A stretch of 64,000 nucleotides of DNA from Polynucleobacter sp. MWH-S4W17 (GCF_018687535.1 NZ_CP061295.1:868001-932000), one strand, 5' to 3'; shown: positions 45,527 through 54,908, numbered from the stretch's first letter. Numbers and translations: made by a program. Notes: a model not told the origin generated them from the letters alone.

Positions 45527-47203
45527 ATGGTTAATCCCGCTAAGCCTTGGCTAAAACACTATCCTGAGGGCGTTCCTCACGAAGTCGATATCACTGGCTA
45601 TAACTCCTTGCTGGATATGTTCGAGGAAGCCTTTGAACGCTATCCGAATAGACGTGCCTGCGAGTATCTCGATAAGTTTTTAACTTACCGAGAGCTTGAT
45701 CAGCACTCCAAATACTTTGCCTCTTACTTACAAAACCTTGGTCTAGTGCCTGGTGCTCGGGTTGCAATCATGTTGCCTAACGTGTTGCAGTTTCAGATTG
45801 CGATGATCGGTATTCTTCGTGCTGGGTACGTAGTGGTCAATGTTAATCCGCTCTATACCGCCCGTGAGTTGGAATATCAACTCAAAGACAGTGGTGCATC
45901 AGCTCTTGTCATCTTAGAAAACTTTGCGCATGTTTATCAGCACATCGCTGCTGACGTGCCATTGAAAAAGACTATCGTGACTTCTCTTGGAGAGATGATT
46001 GGACTTAAGGGTGCGATAGTCAATTTTGTAGTACGCAATGTAAAAAAACTCGTGCCTGCATGGGATCTACCTAACCATATTACTTTTTTGGCTGCTTTAG
46101 GTGAGGGTAGTCGTCAGCGCTGGAATAAGCCGAATACTTCTTTAAGTGACATTGCCTTTTTGCAATATACAGGTGGCACTACGGGGTTATCTAAAGGCGC
46201 GATTCTTTTACATAGCAATATTCTCTCTAATGTCATTCAAACGGAGTTATGGCTTGAGCCAGGATTAAAGCGTAAAAAAGTGGATCAATTGGTTTTCTTA
46301 TGCGCGCTTCCCATGTATCACATCTTTGCTTTAACAGCCTGTTCAGTATTAGGTATGCGTAAGGGTGGCTTGTTGATTTTGGTGCCTAACCCGCGTGATT
46401 TTGATGGCTTCATCAAGCTATTGAAGAAGCATCCGAATATCAATATCTTCCCCGGAGTAAATACTTTATTTAATGCGCTGATGCATAAACCAGAATTTGC
46501 CTCTGTGAAGTTCCCGAATATTTTGGCAACGATTGGTGGCGGTATGGCGATGCAAAAGGTGGTTGCTGATCATTGGCAAGAAATGACTGGCGCTCCCATT
46601 GCCGAAGGCTATGGCCTTTCAGAAACATCACCAGTTGCCTGCGTCAACTCTGCTTTGATTGAGAGCTTTACTGGCTATATTGGCTTCCCGGTACCAAGTA
46701 CCGAAGTAGTGATCTTAGGCGATGACGGCATCGAAGTACCTTTTGGTACTCCTGGTGAGATTTGTATTCGGGGGCCTCAGGTAATGGCCGGTTACTGGAA
46801 CAAGCCCGAGGAAACCAAGAATGTTATGACGCCCGATGGCTTCTTCAAATCAGGCGATATCGGCATCATGAATCCCGACGGCCTAACTAAGATTGTCGAC
46901 CGTAAAAAAGATATGGTTCTGGTTTCTGGATTTAACGTCTATCCAAATGAAGTGGAAGAGGTTCTATCTCTCATTCCTGGAGTGCTGGAATGTGCAGTCA
47001 TTGGTGTGCCTGATGAGGATTCAGGCGAAGCCGTTAAGGCGTTCATTGTGAAACAGGATGCTTCATTAACAGAGGAAGCTATCATGGCGTTCTGTAAAGA
47101 AAATCTTACAAACTATAAGCGCCCGAAGCACATTGTTTTCCGTGCTGATTTGCCAAAAACCAATGTTGGAAAAATCCTAAGACGTGAATTAAGAGATTTA
47201 TGA
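45527..47203 (+). CDS. fadD: Long-chain fatty acid-CoA ligase
   Basis: Activates fatty acids to acyl-CoA. The 558-residue ANL enzyme has the N-terminal WLKHYPEGVPHEVD typical of FadD, P-loop LQYTGGTTGLSKGAIL, GYGLSETSP, GDIGIMNPDG and VDRKKDMVLVSGFNVYPNEVE, ending with the catalytic lysine in KTNVGKILRRELRDL. It is the entry point for the beta-oxidation operon on the other side of the beta-barrel gene. Confidence 0.95.
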   Translation: MVNPAKPWLKHYPEGVPHEVDITGYNSLLDMFEEAFERYPNRRACEYLDKFLTYRELDQHSKYFASYLQNLGLVPGARVAIMLPNVLQFQIAMIGILRAGYVVVNVNPLYTARELEYQLKDSGASALVILENFAHVYQHIAADVPLKKTIVTSLGEMIGLKGAIVNFVVRNVKKLVPAWDLPNHITFLAALGEGSRQRWNKPNTSLSDIAFLQYTGGTTGLSKGAILLHSNILSNVIQTELWLEPGLKRKKVDQLVFLCALPMYHIFALTACSVLGMRKGGLLILVPNPRDFDGFIKLLKKHPNINIFPGVNTLFNALMHKPEFASVKFPNILATIGGGMAMQKVVADHWQEMTGAPIAEGYGLSETSPVACVNSALIESFTGYIGFPVPSTEVVILGDDGIEVPFGTPGEICIRGPQVMAGYWNKPEETKNVMTPDGFFKSGDIGIMNPDGLTKIVDRKKDMVLVSGFNVYPNEVEEVLSLIPGVLECAVIGVPDEDSGEAVKAFIVKQDASLTEEAIMAFCKENLTNYKRPKHIVFRADLPKTNVGKILRRELRDL

Positions 47204-47279
47204 CCATTACCAAGGGTCACCTCCCAAGGCCAATCATTTAAAATAAGTTTTTTAGCGCTTTATTAGTAAAAATACTATT

Positions 47280-48020
47280 GTGATGCTTTGGCTACGTTCT
47301 TTTCTATTTTATTTATTTGGTTTCACAACTGTCACCATTGTTGCTAGCGCAATAATTTTGGTCATCCCCTTTACAAGTCGAGGCACGCGTTACCAGATGG
47401 GTGTATTTTGGTGCCGCTTAACCCAAAAAGCACTCTTATTTTTCTGTGGAGTTGATCTAAAGATAAAGGGCTTGGAAAATATTCCCCAAGATCCTAATAA
47501 GTCATTAATTATTTTGGGTAAACATCAATCGGCATGGGAAACCTTTGTCTACCCAGCATTTTTCCCAAGACAGCTTTGCTTTGTATTCAAAAGAGAATTA
47601 TTGTTTGTGCCATTTTTTGGTTGGGCTTTGGCCTCGTTAAAAATGATTCACATTAATCGGGGCGATCGTGAGAAGGCTCGTGAAGCAGTCAATGAGCAGG
47701 GCAAGGCGGTATTAGCCCAGGGCAGTTGGATTGCGATTTATCCAGAGGGCACTCGAACCCCGCGCGGGTCATTTAAGCCTTATAGAAAGGGCGGTGTACG
47801 ACTTGCAATAAGTACACAAACAGACATTCTTCCGGTAGCGCAGAACTCTGCTGCCATTTGGCCTAGAAACACCCTCTTAAAGCGTCCTGGAGTGATTACG
47901 CTTTCCATTGGGCCTGTGATTTCTGTTTCAGGAAAAACGGAGGACCAGTTGCAGCTTGAGGTAGAAGCTTGGATTGAAGGCGAGATGCGACTCATTGATG
48001 CACCTGCTTATACAAAGTAA
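47280..48020 (+). CDS. plsC: 1-acylglycerol-3-phosphate acyltransferase
   Basis: Makes phosphatidate for phospholipid synthesis. The 246-residue integral or peripheral membrane protein has an N-terminal hydrophobic helix (about 4-30) and acyltransferase motifs: GKHQSAWETF (motif I, with HxxxxE instead of HxxxxD), LCFVFKRELLFVPFFGW (II), YPEGTRTPRGS (III) and ILPVAQNSA (IV). GTG 47280 is followed directly by ATG, so the start is uncertain by a codon. It stands 76 bases after fadD. Confidence 0.9.
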   Translation: MMLWLRSFLFYLFGFTTVTIVASAIILVIPFTSRGTRYQMGVFWCRLTQKALLFFCGVDLKIKGLENIPQDPNKSLIILGKHQSAWETFVYPAFFPRQLCFVFKRELLFVPFFGWALASLKMIHINRGDREKAREAVNEQGKAVLAQGSWIAIYPEGTRTPRGSFKPYRKGGVRLAISTQTDILPVAQNSAAIWPRNTLLKRPGVITLSIGPVISVSGKTEDQLQLEVEAWIEGEMRLIDAPAYTK

Positions 48021-48053
48021 TTAGTCTATTTATAAAAAAGTTAACAATACACG

Positions 48054-48506
48054 TTAGCTTTTCTTCTTCTTGCGGATATATAAAGTCTTCGTAATTCTCG
48101 CGACTACATCATTCTCTTGATCTTTCACATCAACAACAAAGTCTTTGAGTACTTTGTTGCCAGACTCAGCAGAGCCGATGATGTCATCTAATTGTTCTTG
48201 GGTAATTTCAAAACTAGCATGAACCTTCCCCTTACCTGGCTTCAGAAATTCAATCTTAGCCGCCTGGTCCCAAATAACATAACCCTTACCTAGATTCTGA
48301 GACACCATCATCATGAAGAAGGGGTCAGTCATCGCAAAGAGGCTGCCGCCAAAATGAACGCCCACAATGTTACGGTTCAATATGCCATGCTTGAGGCGTA
48401 CCGTAGCATGGCGAAAGTCCTTAGAAATTTTCTCAACAGTAATGCCAGCACCCAGAAAGGGTGGCCAAAGATTCATGCCTCTACGCAATAGATTAGCTTT
48501 AATCAT
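48054..48506 (-). CDS. DUF4442 hotdog-fold protein (putative thioesterase)
   Basis: The 150-residue protein has the PaaI/YiiD-like DUF4442 hotdog pattern: NLWPPFLGAGITVEKISKDFRHATVRLKHGILNRNIVGVHFGGSLFAMTDPFFMMMVSQNLG, with the conserved N-VGxxFGG loop. It probably binds or cleaves an acyl-CoA. Convergent with plsC, 33 bases apart, and followed by nothing on its own strand. It lies 9 bases after the IlvD-family gene, so co-transcription is possible. Confidence 0.82.
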   Translation of the reverse strand: MIKANLLRRGMNLWPPFLGAGITVEKISKDFRHATVRLKHGILNRNIVGVHFGGSLFAMTDPFFMMMVSQNLGKGYVIWDQAAKIEFLKPGKGKVHASFEITQEQLDDIIGSAESGNKVLKDFVVDVKDQENDVVARITKTLYIRKKKKS

Positions 48507-48515
48507 TGAATGCTT

Positions 48516-50258
48516 TTATTTGGAAGAGGGCGTTTTGCCAACCATCTTCGCTGCCCTCAGGAAATCAAAGTCGACGCCTTGATCTGCTTGAGTAACGGTA
48601 TCTAAAAAGAGTTTCTTGTAGCCGCGTTCAGCTGTAGGACAAGTAATGGGATTGTCTTTCATACGCTTAGCTAGTTCTTCATCTGAAATTAAAAGACTTA
48701 TTTCACGATTCTTCACGCTCAAACGAATTCGATCACCGTTACGTACCTGCGCTAATGGACCCCCAATAGCGGATTCAGGGGTAACGTGCAACACAATCGT
48801 GCCGAAGGCAGTGCCGCTCATGCGTCCATCAGAGATGCGCACAATATCTTTGACGCCAGCTCGTGCCAATTTCATGGGAATAGGGATGTACCCAGCCTCT
48901 GGCATACCAGGGGCACCTTTAGGCCCAATATTTTTGAGTACCAAAATGTCATCAGCAGTGACATCTAAGTCTGAGCTATCGATACGGTTAGCTAAATCAG
49001 CAGCATCTTCAAACACCACTGCACGACCTTCATGTTCCATGAGTTTTTCATTTGCAGCCGACTGTTTGATGATGGCGCCACCAGGCGCTAAATTGCCATG
49101 CAATACAGCAATACTGCCACGTGGGTAAATTGGTTTATCAAATGGACGTACTACATCTTGTTTAAAGCTTGGCGCAGCAGCATCAATTTCTTCGCCAAGA
49201 GTTCTGCCGGATACAGTCATCGCATCAAGTTTCAAGAGTGGCTTTAGCTCACGAAGCAAGGTAGTCATGCCGCCAGCATCATGGAAGTTTTCCATATAGT
49301 GATCGCCAGATGGTTTTAAGTCCACCAAAACAGGGGTCTCATCTCCCATCTTATCGAGCGCATCTAAATCAATCTCAAGTCCCATGCGGCCCGCAATGGC
49401 AGCTAAGTGAACAATGCCATTGGTTGATCCACCAATCGCTAGCAAAACACGCATGGCATTTTCAAAGGCGTCGGCTGTGAGTACTTTGTCAATCGTTAAA
49501 CCTTCTTTTGCCATCTTCACGGCACAAGTTCCTGTTTCTTCAGCTACGCGAATACGATCTGCAGTCACTGCAGGAGGAGTTGCGCCACCTGGAACCGTCA
49601 TACCTAGCGCTTCAGAGATGCAGGCCATCGTGCTAGCAGTACCCATTACTGAGCAGGTGCCAACACTGGCTACTAATTGATCATTCACTTCATCTTTTTC
49701 AACTTCATCAATTTCACCAGCACGGAATTTACCCCAGTAACGACGGCAGTCAGTGCAAGCGCCTACACGTTCGCTGCGATGGGATCCGGTGAGCATTGAG
49801 CCGGTAATCAGTTGAATGGCGGGTAATCCTGCAGAAGCGGCACCCATCATTTGTGCGGGAACAGTTTTATCGCAACCACCAATCATGACAACTGCATCCA
49901 TTGGCTGTGCTCGCAGCATCTCTTCAGTGTCCATCGACATTAAGTTGCGCAAGTACATGCTAGTAGGCGCAGCAAAACTCTCATGTATTGAAATCGTCGG
50001 AAATTCCATTGGCAAGCCACCAGCCAACATCACGCCGCGCTTTACCGCCTCCAAAAGCTGAGGCATATTGCCATGGCAGGGGTTGTACGCACTGCCAGTA
50101 TTGATAATGCCGATGACAGGGCGATCTAAAGCGCTATTGGTATATCCAGCACCTTTAATAAAAGCCTTACGTAAAAATAAAGAAAAGCCTTTATCGCCAT
50201 AGCTAGTTAAGCCTTTACGTAAACCACTCTCTGCAGAGTCTTTTGGTGTATTGCTCAT
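48516..50258 (-). CDS. IlvD/Edd-family dehydratase
   Basis: Iron-sulfur dehydratase of 580 residues. Cluster cysteines are visible in YNPCHGN (Cys61), GGCDKT (Cys129) and GTCSVMGTAST (Cys202), with the substrate region SMLTGSHRSERVGACTDCRRYWG. The N-terminal pattern (FIKGAGYTNSALDRPVIGIINTGSAYNPC) resembles sugar-acid (arabonate/xylonate) dehydratases more than the IlvD of branched-chain synthesis, which starts (RS)xxxxG... differently. It is either a second dihydroxy-acid dehydratase or a pentonate dehydratase; neighbours do not decide this. Confidence 0.85.
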   Translation of the reverse strand: MSNTPKDSAESGLRKGLTSYGDKGFSLFLRKAFIKGAGYTNSALDRPVIGIINTGSAYNPCHGNMPQLLEAVKRGVMLAGGLPMEFPTISIHESFAAPTSMYLRNLMSMDTEEMLRAQPMDAVVMIGGCDKTVPAQMMGAASAGLPAIQLITGSMLTGSHRSERVGACTDCRRYWGKFRAGEIDEVEKDEVNDQLVASVGTCSVMGTASTMACISEALGMTVPGGATPPAVTADRIRVAEETGTCAVKMAKEGLTIDKVLTADAFENAMRVLLAIGGSTNGIVHLAAIAGRMGLEIDLDALDKMGDETPVLVDLKPSGDHYMENFHDAGGMTTLLRELKPLLKLDAMTVSGRTLGEEIDAAAPSFKQDVVRPFDKPIYPRGSIAVLHGNLAPGGAIIKQSAANEKLMEHEGRAVVFEDAADLANRIDSSDLDVTADDILVLKNIGPKGAPGMPEAGYIPIPMKLARAGVKDIVRISDGRMSGTAFGTIVLHVTPESAIGGPLAQVRNGDRIRLSVKNREISLLISDEELAKRMKDNPITCPTAERGYKKLFLDTVTQADQGVDFDFLRAAKMVGKTPSSK

Positions 50259-50322
50259 GATTGTCTCGTGTCTCTTTTTAATGATCTTTGGCTTTATTGT
50301 AGCGATGGAGTAGCCTATATAC

Positions 50323-51195
50323 CTACACTCCGCCGCCCCAGCGGTACTGCCAGGAAATTCCCAGTGCGGTGTAGTCAGTATTGGTGTTGGAGTAGACGCC
50401 TTTGCTACCAGTTAGGCGGATGGAATTGCGCTTATTAATAGGGTAAGAAAAAGTACTGCCAAAACGCCAATTTTCTTGTGAGCCGCTGATTGCTGTGCCA
50501 TTGACATATTTCTGACCACCCATGAAGTAGGTAGCATCGGCAGAAATATAGGCTGTATTCTCAAAGTAATAGATCCCATGGGCTTCCGAGGAGTAGACGG
50601 GGTTTTGAGAGAGCGTATTACTTCCCAGAAAACTAGTATTGTTGGTGTAGATGGTAGCCATGCCTGCCAATTCCAAGCGCCATGATCCGATTGCTTGAGA
50701 GACTCCGATGGCGGGCTGAATAAGGGAGCGATTGGCGCCCACGTTGAGCATTTGCTCACTGTTGTACTTACCCCATGGGATTGATGCAGCGAGACTAGTG
50801 CCGATAATAAGATCTTGTTTGTAGTTATTAAATTCCTCTAGCGAGAGTGCTGGCGCACCATACAGATTGGCGGAGATCTTTACAATAGGATCGGATAAAC
50901 CTTCGGCAGAAGCGTTGATATTTTGAGGGCCAAGACTACCAGCGCCAGAAAGTTGGGCATACGGAAGTAGTAGACTAATCCGGCCAGACTGTCCAAAGAC
51001 ATTAATAATGCGTGTCAGACTTGTTGCTTCAGTAGTGAGGGTGTATGAACCACTCTTGGCCTGGGCTATTCCACCCGAAATAAAGTTAATGCCAATAGGC
51101 GCATTTGAATACGCGCGAGCTTCAATCTCTTGAGCGGATGCTTGTTGGCAAATGAATCCTAACAAGCAGAGCCAAAAAATTCTCACGCAATACAA
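50323..51195 (-). CDS. Outer-membrane channel-like protein (phenol MetA-pathway family)
   Basis: The 290-residue precursor has a signal peptide (ending QQASAQ). The mature part has the family pattern ARAYSNAPIGINFISGGIAQAKSGSY, GAPALSLEEFNNYKQDLIIGTSLAASIPWGKY, LINVGANRSLIQPAIGVSQAIG and a C-terminal strand ALGISWQYRWGGGV. Members of this transporter family are thought to be outer-membrane barrels for aromatic compounds. It stands between the dehydratase and a membrane gene on the same strand (10-base gap). Confidence 0.82.
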   Translation of the reverse strand: MYCVRIFWLCLLGFICQQASAQEIEARAYSNAPIGINFISGGIAQAKSGSYTLTTEATSLTRIINVFGQSGRISLLLPYAQLSGAGSLGPQNINASAEGLSDPIVKISANLYGAPALSLEEFNNYKQDLIIGTSLAASIPWGKYNSEQMLNVGANRSLIQPAIGVSQAIGSWRLELAGMATIYTNNTSFLGSNTLSQNPVYSSEAHGIYYFENTAYISADATYFMGGQKYVNGTAISGSQENWRFGSTFSYPINKRNSIRLTGSKGVYSNTNTDYTALGISWQYRWGGGV

Positions 51196-51204
51196 TTAAG
51201 GCAA

Positions 51205-51732
51205 TTATTTTTTGGAGCCAAACAAGACTGCAAGAGTTTCAGTATTGCCTACGACCATATTAAAGCCCACAAAAATCAAGTAAGGCCAAACAATCAACCA
51301 ATACACAATTGACATGGCAAGTACTCTTAATGGATCGCCGCTACCAAATGCTGCCATAGAGGCAATAAAGTCTTTACCATTAATGAGTCCATGAACTCCA
51401 GCCTCAAGATAATTTAGCGCCACAACTACCACTAGATAAATCAGCGACTCAAGCATGAGTGACTTAACAATGCCGTTTTGTTTATCAATTTTAACTGGAT
51501 ACACAGCCTGAGCAATCAACATAAATTTTGCCGATAAAGCAGCTTTAATCAACGCAAACCCAAAAAGAGATAGGGGAATGGGGCGCTCCTCAAGAGCGGT
51601 TGCAGCCATAAAGGCAATCGCGCAGAACCAAGTGCCAAAGTAAATTGATAAAGCAAACGCTTTTTTCATTTCCTCCTCAAACTTGATTTTCAAGCCTGTT
51701 TTATTTGTAAGGTTTTTGGCGCTGTTAGTCAT
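51205..51732 (-). CDS. Hypothetical integral membrane protein
   Basis: The 175-residue product has four predicted helices (about 26-48, 57-77, 88-108 and 135-163 after an N-terminal polar segment). No family is recognised. A conserved-looking kinked region (LNYLEAGVHGLINGKDFI) lies between helices 3 and 4. Two in-frame Met codons (Met1 at 51732 and MKKAFAL at 51669) make the start uncertain; GAGGA lies just before the second. It is in line with the channel-like gene at 50323. Confidence 0.7.
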   Translation of the reverse strand: MTNSAKNLTNKTGLKIKFEEEMKKAFALSIYFGTWFCAIAFMAATALEERPIPLSLFGFALIKAALSAKFMLIAQAVYPVKIDKQNGIVKSLMLESLIYLVVVVALNYLEAGVHGLINGKDFIASMAAFGSGDPLRVLAMSIVYWLIVWPYLIFVGFNMVVGNTETLAVLFGSKK

Positions 51733-51762
51733 GAAAATCTTTATTCAGAAGATTGGGGTGTA

Positions 51763-53076
51763 TTAATCGCCACAAGTGGAGCAAGAGCTGGAGGTAACTA
51801 CTTCAGCTGGTGCTGGCTCTTGGGTATAGCGTGCAATAAAAGCATGTTTAGTAGTCATCGGGATTTTTAGCCAAACAAAGTGACCCGATCCAGGGGCCAC
51901 ATCAATTGATTCACCCTTCATATTCCACATCTCAGTCAATACAACATCTGCGTTTCCGTTTGGTTCAATGATTTCAATTTTGTCACCAACAGAAAAACGA
52001 TTCTTGACATCTACCTTAACTCGGCCGGTAGCAGCATCGATCTCCAGCGTTTCACCAACGTACAAGCTACGTCCAGATAAAGAGTGGCCACGCATATAGA
52101 GTTGGTACTCTTTGTCATGGTGACGCTCATAAAAGCCATCCGTATAACCACGATTAGCTAAGCCTTCTAATTGACCTAACAAGGTGGTATTAAATGGCTT
52201 GCCTTGAACAGCATCATTAATTGCCGCTCTATAGGATTGCACAGTACGCGAAACGTAATAAGGTGATTTGGTGCGACCTTCGATCTTAAAGGAGTCAACG
52301 CCCATCTTGGTCAGGCGCTCAATATGTTCAACGGCACGCAGATCTTTGGAGTTCATGATGTAGGTGCCATGCTCATCTTCTTCCATCGGCATTAAGTCAT
52401 CAGGTCGACGTGCTTCCTGAAGCAGCACCACATCACCGCTAGTATTTTGTTGCCCAGGTTTCACCTTGTAATCCCAGCGGCAAGCATTGGTACAGGCACC
52501 TTGATTGGAATCTCGATGAGACATATAGCCAGATAACAAGCAGCGACCTGAGTAGGCAATACAGAGAGCGCCATGAACAAATACCTCAAGCTCCATCTCA
52601 GGACAGTCTTGACGAACCTCTTCGATTTCATCAAAGGAAAGTTCGCGAGACAAAATCACGCGACTGATGCCAACTGATCGCCAAAACTTAGCAGAAGCAC
52701 CATTCACAGTATTGGCTTGTACTGATAAATGAATTGGCATATCTGGCCAAGCTTCACGAGCCATCATGATGAGGCCAGGATCAGACATGATTAAAGCATC
52801 TGGCTTCAATGCAATGACTGGATCCATATCTTTAATGTAAGTGCGCGTCTTACCGCCATGGGGCAATAAGTTAGAAACCAAATAAAACTTCTTGCCCAGT
52901 TCATGCGCAGTATCGATGCCTTGCTTGAGAACCTCAATCTTGCCGAAGTCGTTATTACGAACCCGGAGTGAATAGCGAGGCTGTCCGGCATAGATAGCGT
53001 CGGCACCAAAATCAAAGGCGGTACGCAGCATGGAAAGGCTGCCGGCTGGGGCGAGAAGTTCAGGAATCTTAGTCAT
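51763..53076 (-). CDS. trhP: tRNA hydroxylation protein TrhP (peptidase U32 family)
   Basis: The 437-residue U32-family protein acts with prephenate in forming 5-hydroxyuridine at tRNA position 34. Motifs: PELLAPAGSLSMLRTAFDFGADAIYAGQPRYSLR at the N-terminus, the FVHGALCIAYSGRCLLSGY signature, NQGACTNACRWDYK cysteine cluster for Fe-S, and DSFKIEGRTKSPYYV. Further on is an OB-like C-terminal domain. ATG 53076 (MTKIPELLAPAG) is the family start; the open frame reaches 53103. Two small hairpins lie upstream. Confidence 0.9.
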   Translation of the reverse strand: MTKIPELLAPAGSLSMLRTAFDFGADAIYAGQPRYSLRVRNNDFGKIEVLKQGIDTAHELGKKFYLVSNLLPHGGKTRTYIKDMDPVIALKPDALIMSDPGLIMMAREAWPDMPIHLSVQANTVNGASAKFWRSVGISRVILSRELSFDEIEEVRQDCPEMELEVFVHGALCIAYSGRCLLSGYMSHRDSNQGACTNACRWDYKVKPGQQNTSGDVVLLQEARRPDDLMPMEEDEHGTYIMNSKDLRAVEHIERLTKMGVDSFKIEGRTKSPYYVSRTVQSYRAAINDAVQGKPFNTTLLGQLEGLANRGYTDGFYERHHDKEYQLYMRGHSLSGRSLYVGETLEIDAATGRVKVDVKNRFSVGDKIEIIEPNGNADVVLTEMWNMKGESIDVAPGSGHFVWLKIPMTTKHAFIARYTQEPAPAEVVTSSSCSTCGD

Positions 53077-53174
53077 GGACTCTATTTTAGTGCCCTTAGG
53101 CACTTGGTGCCGACCTCCTATCGGAGGCTTTAATTGCTTGCCTTAGATGGGGGGTAGTGCTTTAGTGGTTTAAA

Positions 53175-53900
53175 TTACCGCCAAGATACTCTGCCAGTAG
53201 AGGTGTCATACAAGGCGCCAACGATTTTGACTTTTCCTTGTTTTTCAAGATCCGCTAGAATTGGACTCTTAGTGCGTATCTCATTGACTGAATCATCAAT
53301 ATTTAGCTCAGTAACTTCGTTCACAAATTTGTAGTTCTTACCATTACGCTCCCCCGGTGTTTTTGACATCTGAACGGCGGGCTGAATTTTTTCAAGCAAT
53401 TGAGTTAGGTTGCCTAGTTTCACTCCATCACAGGCACCCTTAATAGCGCCACAGCTGGTGTGACCTAGCACTACGATGAGCGGAGTGCCAACCACTTTAG
53501 AGCCATACTCTAAGCCACCTAAAATGTCATCGTTAATCACATTGCCAGCAACCCTGTTGGAAAATATATCTCCGGTGCTCATATCAAAAACAACTTCAGG
53601 CCCACTTCTAGAGTCCATGCATGCAATAACATGAGCTAAAGGGTATTGCCCTAAAGCGGTTTGAGTGACCAGAGTCTTTTGGTTTCTGCTCAATGGTTTT
53701 CCGGAAACAAAACGCTCATTGCCTGCTTTAAGGATATTCATTGCGTCATCAGGAGAGATTCCGGCCTGAACTGATTTTGTCATCGTGATGCCAGGTTTGT
53801 ATAGAGTAACTTTAGTAACTGCCGGTGAGTCATCAGATGCAAGGACTGCTGATGATGAGATCAATGCAGCGGCGGCGAGAATAATAAATGGATTTTTCAT
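53175..53900 (-). CDS. Exported beta-class carbonic anhydrase
   Basis: Zn enzyme interconverting CO2 and bicarbonate. The 241-residue precursor has a signal peptide (MKNPFIILAAAALISSSAVLA) so the enzyme should be periplasmic, unusual for the beta class, which is mostly cytoplasmic. Active-site residues are intact: Cys94-x-Asp96-x-Arg98 (CMDSR), His147 and Cys150 (GHTSC), plus GDIFSNRVAGN. The start codon lies 271 bases from the divergent hypothetical gene at 54173. Confidence 0.9.
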   Translation of the reverse strand: MKNPFIILAAAALISSSAVLASDDSPAVTKVTLYKPGITMTKSVQAGISPDDAMNILKAGNERFVSGKPLSRNQKTLVTQTALGQYPLAHVIACMDSRSGPEVVFDMSTGDIFSNRVAGNVINDDILGGLEYGSKVVGTPLIVVLGHTSCGAIKGACDGVKLGNLTQLLEKIQPAVQMSKTPGERNGKNYKFVNEVTELNIDDSVNEIRTKSPILADLEKQGKVKIVGALYDTSTGRVSWR

Positions 53901-54172
53901 GTGAGACTCATCCCTGGACAGTTGATGGATTAATCATATCTAATACCCATTAGAACTGTCTATTAAAAAAAGATTGTCACCCTCTAGCCATCCCAGGAGC
54001 TTGCTAGAACTGGATTAATTCCAGCCTTGCAATAAAACGATGGTAAATGAAGAGTATCCTTCGGGGGATGTGGAGAGCATTGTCAAAATGAAAGGGGGAG
54101 CCTTCCCTTTGACTTTTCACCCTAAATTGAAGGCGCTTACTAAAAAAGTAGAACGAATCCAGAAAGAATGCA

Positions 54173-54757
54173 ATGTCAAAACTCACATCCAAACCTATCC
54201 TAAAAAAAGCCAGCGGTATTTTGGCTCAAGAGTTTGCAATACCCAAAGATATTGCCTGGGCATGGGTGACTTTGCTGCTCTCACAAGAAGAGCAAAAGCG
54301 CGATAGCGAAGAAAAGCGCTACAGCCGCATTGCTGAATTTGAAGCTTGGATTTTAGGTCTAAGTCTACCAACTGATCCAAAGAATCCTGAGAGCGGTGCA
54401 GTGAGTCCTGAGGCAGTTAAAAATTCCGCCAGAAATGTCTTTGAGTGGCCACATGAGTACATCTTCGAAGAACCAGCAGCCCCAAATCATATGGATACCA
54501 AGGTTACCTATGGCGATACCATCACCAAACCCATTTTGGATGCGGTTAAAGATGCTGGTGGATCCGATGATCGAGCGGCGCTGATCGCTATCTTAGAGGG
54601 TTATGCAAAAGAGGGTAAAGAGCCCTTTGCTAATGTCACAACAGAAGGCATCGAATGGAAAGGCAGCGCTTGGAAAGATGGCGATAAATATAATCTCCTG
54701 ACTATTAAGACTCTCAATAATCGCCTGGCCAATTTACGCAAGAAGGGCTTGATCTAA
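54173..54757 (+). CDS. Hypothetical protein
   Basis: The 194-residue product has no family I recognise. The N-terminal third is a charged helix region (AWAWVTLLLSQEEQKRDSEEKRYSRIAEFEAWIL); the middle has EWPHEYIFEEPAAPNHMD; the C-terminal third looks like a small winged helix (ILEGYAKEGKEPFANVTTEGIEWKGSAW ... LNNRLANLRKKGLI). A possible DNA-binding function is inferred from that end only. It is followed by a terminator. A weak AGAAAG lies 7 bases before the ATG. Confidence 0.65.
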   Translation: MSKLTSKPILKKASGILAQEFAIPKDIAWAWVTLLLSQEEQKRDSEEKRYSRIAEFEAWILGLSLPTDPKNPESGAVSPEAVKNSARNVFEWPHEYIFEEPAAPNHMDTKVTYGDTITKPILDAVKDAGGSDDRAALIAILEGYAKEGKEPFANVTTEGIEWKGSAWKDGDKYNLLTIKTLNNRLANLRKKGLI

Positions 54758-54786
54758 GCGGGTTGCCTTACCCGTACTACAAAAGA

Positions 54787-54816
54787 AAAAGCCCCTAGAT
54801 TGCTCTAGGGGCTTTA
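54787..54816. terminator. Bidirectional terminator
   Basis: AAAGCCCCTAGA(TTGC)TCTAGGGGCTTT has A-runs and T-runs outside, and separates the hypothetical gene at 54173 from the convergent tRNA-Asn. Confidence 0.9.
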
Positions 54817-54822
54817 CTTATT

Positions 54823-54898
54823 TGGCTCCTCGACCTGGGCTCGAACCAGGGACCTACGGATTAACAGTCCGGCGCTCTACCGACTGAGCTATCGAGGA
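54823..54898 (-). tRNA. tRNA-Asn (anticodon GUU)
   Basis: Minus-strand tRNA, 76 nt with encoded CCA. The acceptor stem TCCTCGA pairs with TCGAGGA, the D-loop AGCTCAGTCGGTAGAGC is normal, and the anticodon stem-loop CCGGACTGTTAATCCG gives anticodon GTT. T-loop GGTTCGAGCCC. Confidence 0.97.
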
Positions 54899-54908
54899 AT
54901 AAGCCGAT

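Noticed and set aside
54040-54306. Plus-strand 88-codon frame overlapping the hypothetical gene at 54173
   Set aside because: No ribosome-binding site or recognisable domain, and its second half runs through the gene at 54173 in another frame. The longer frame with better composition was kept.
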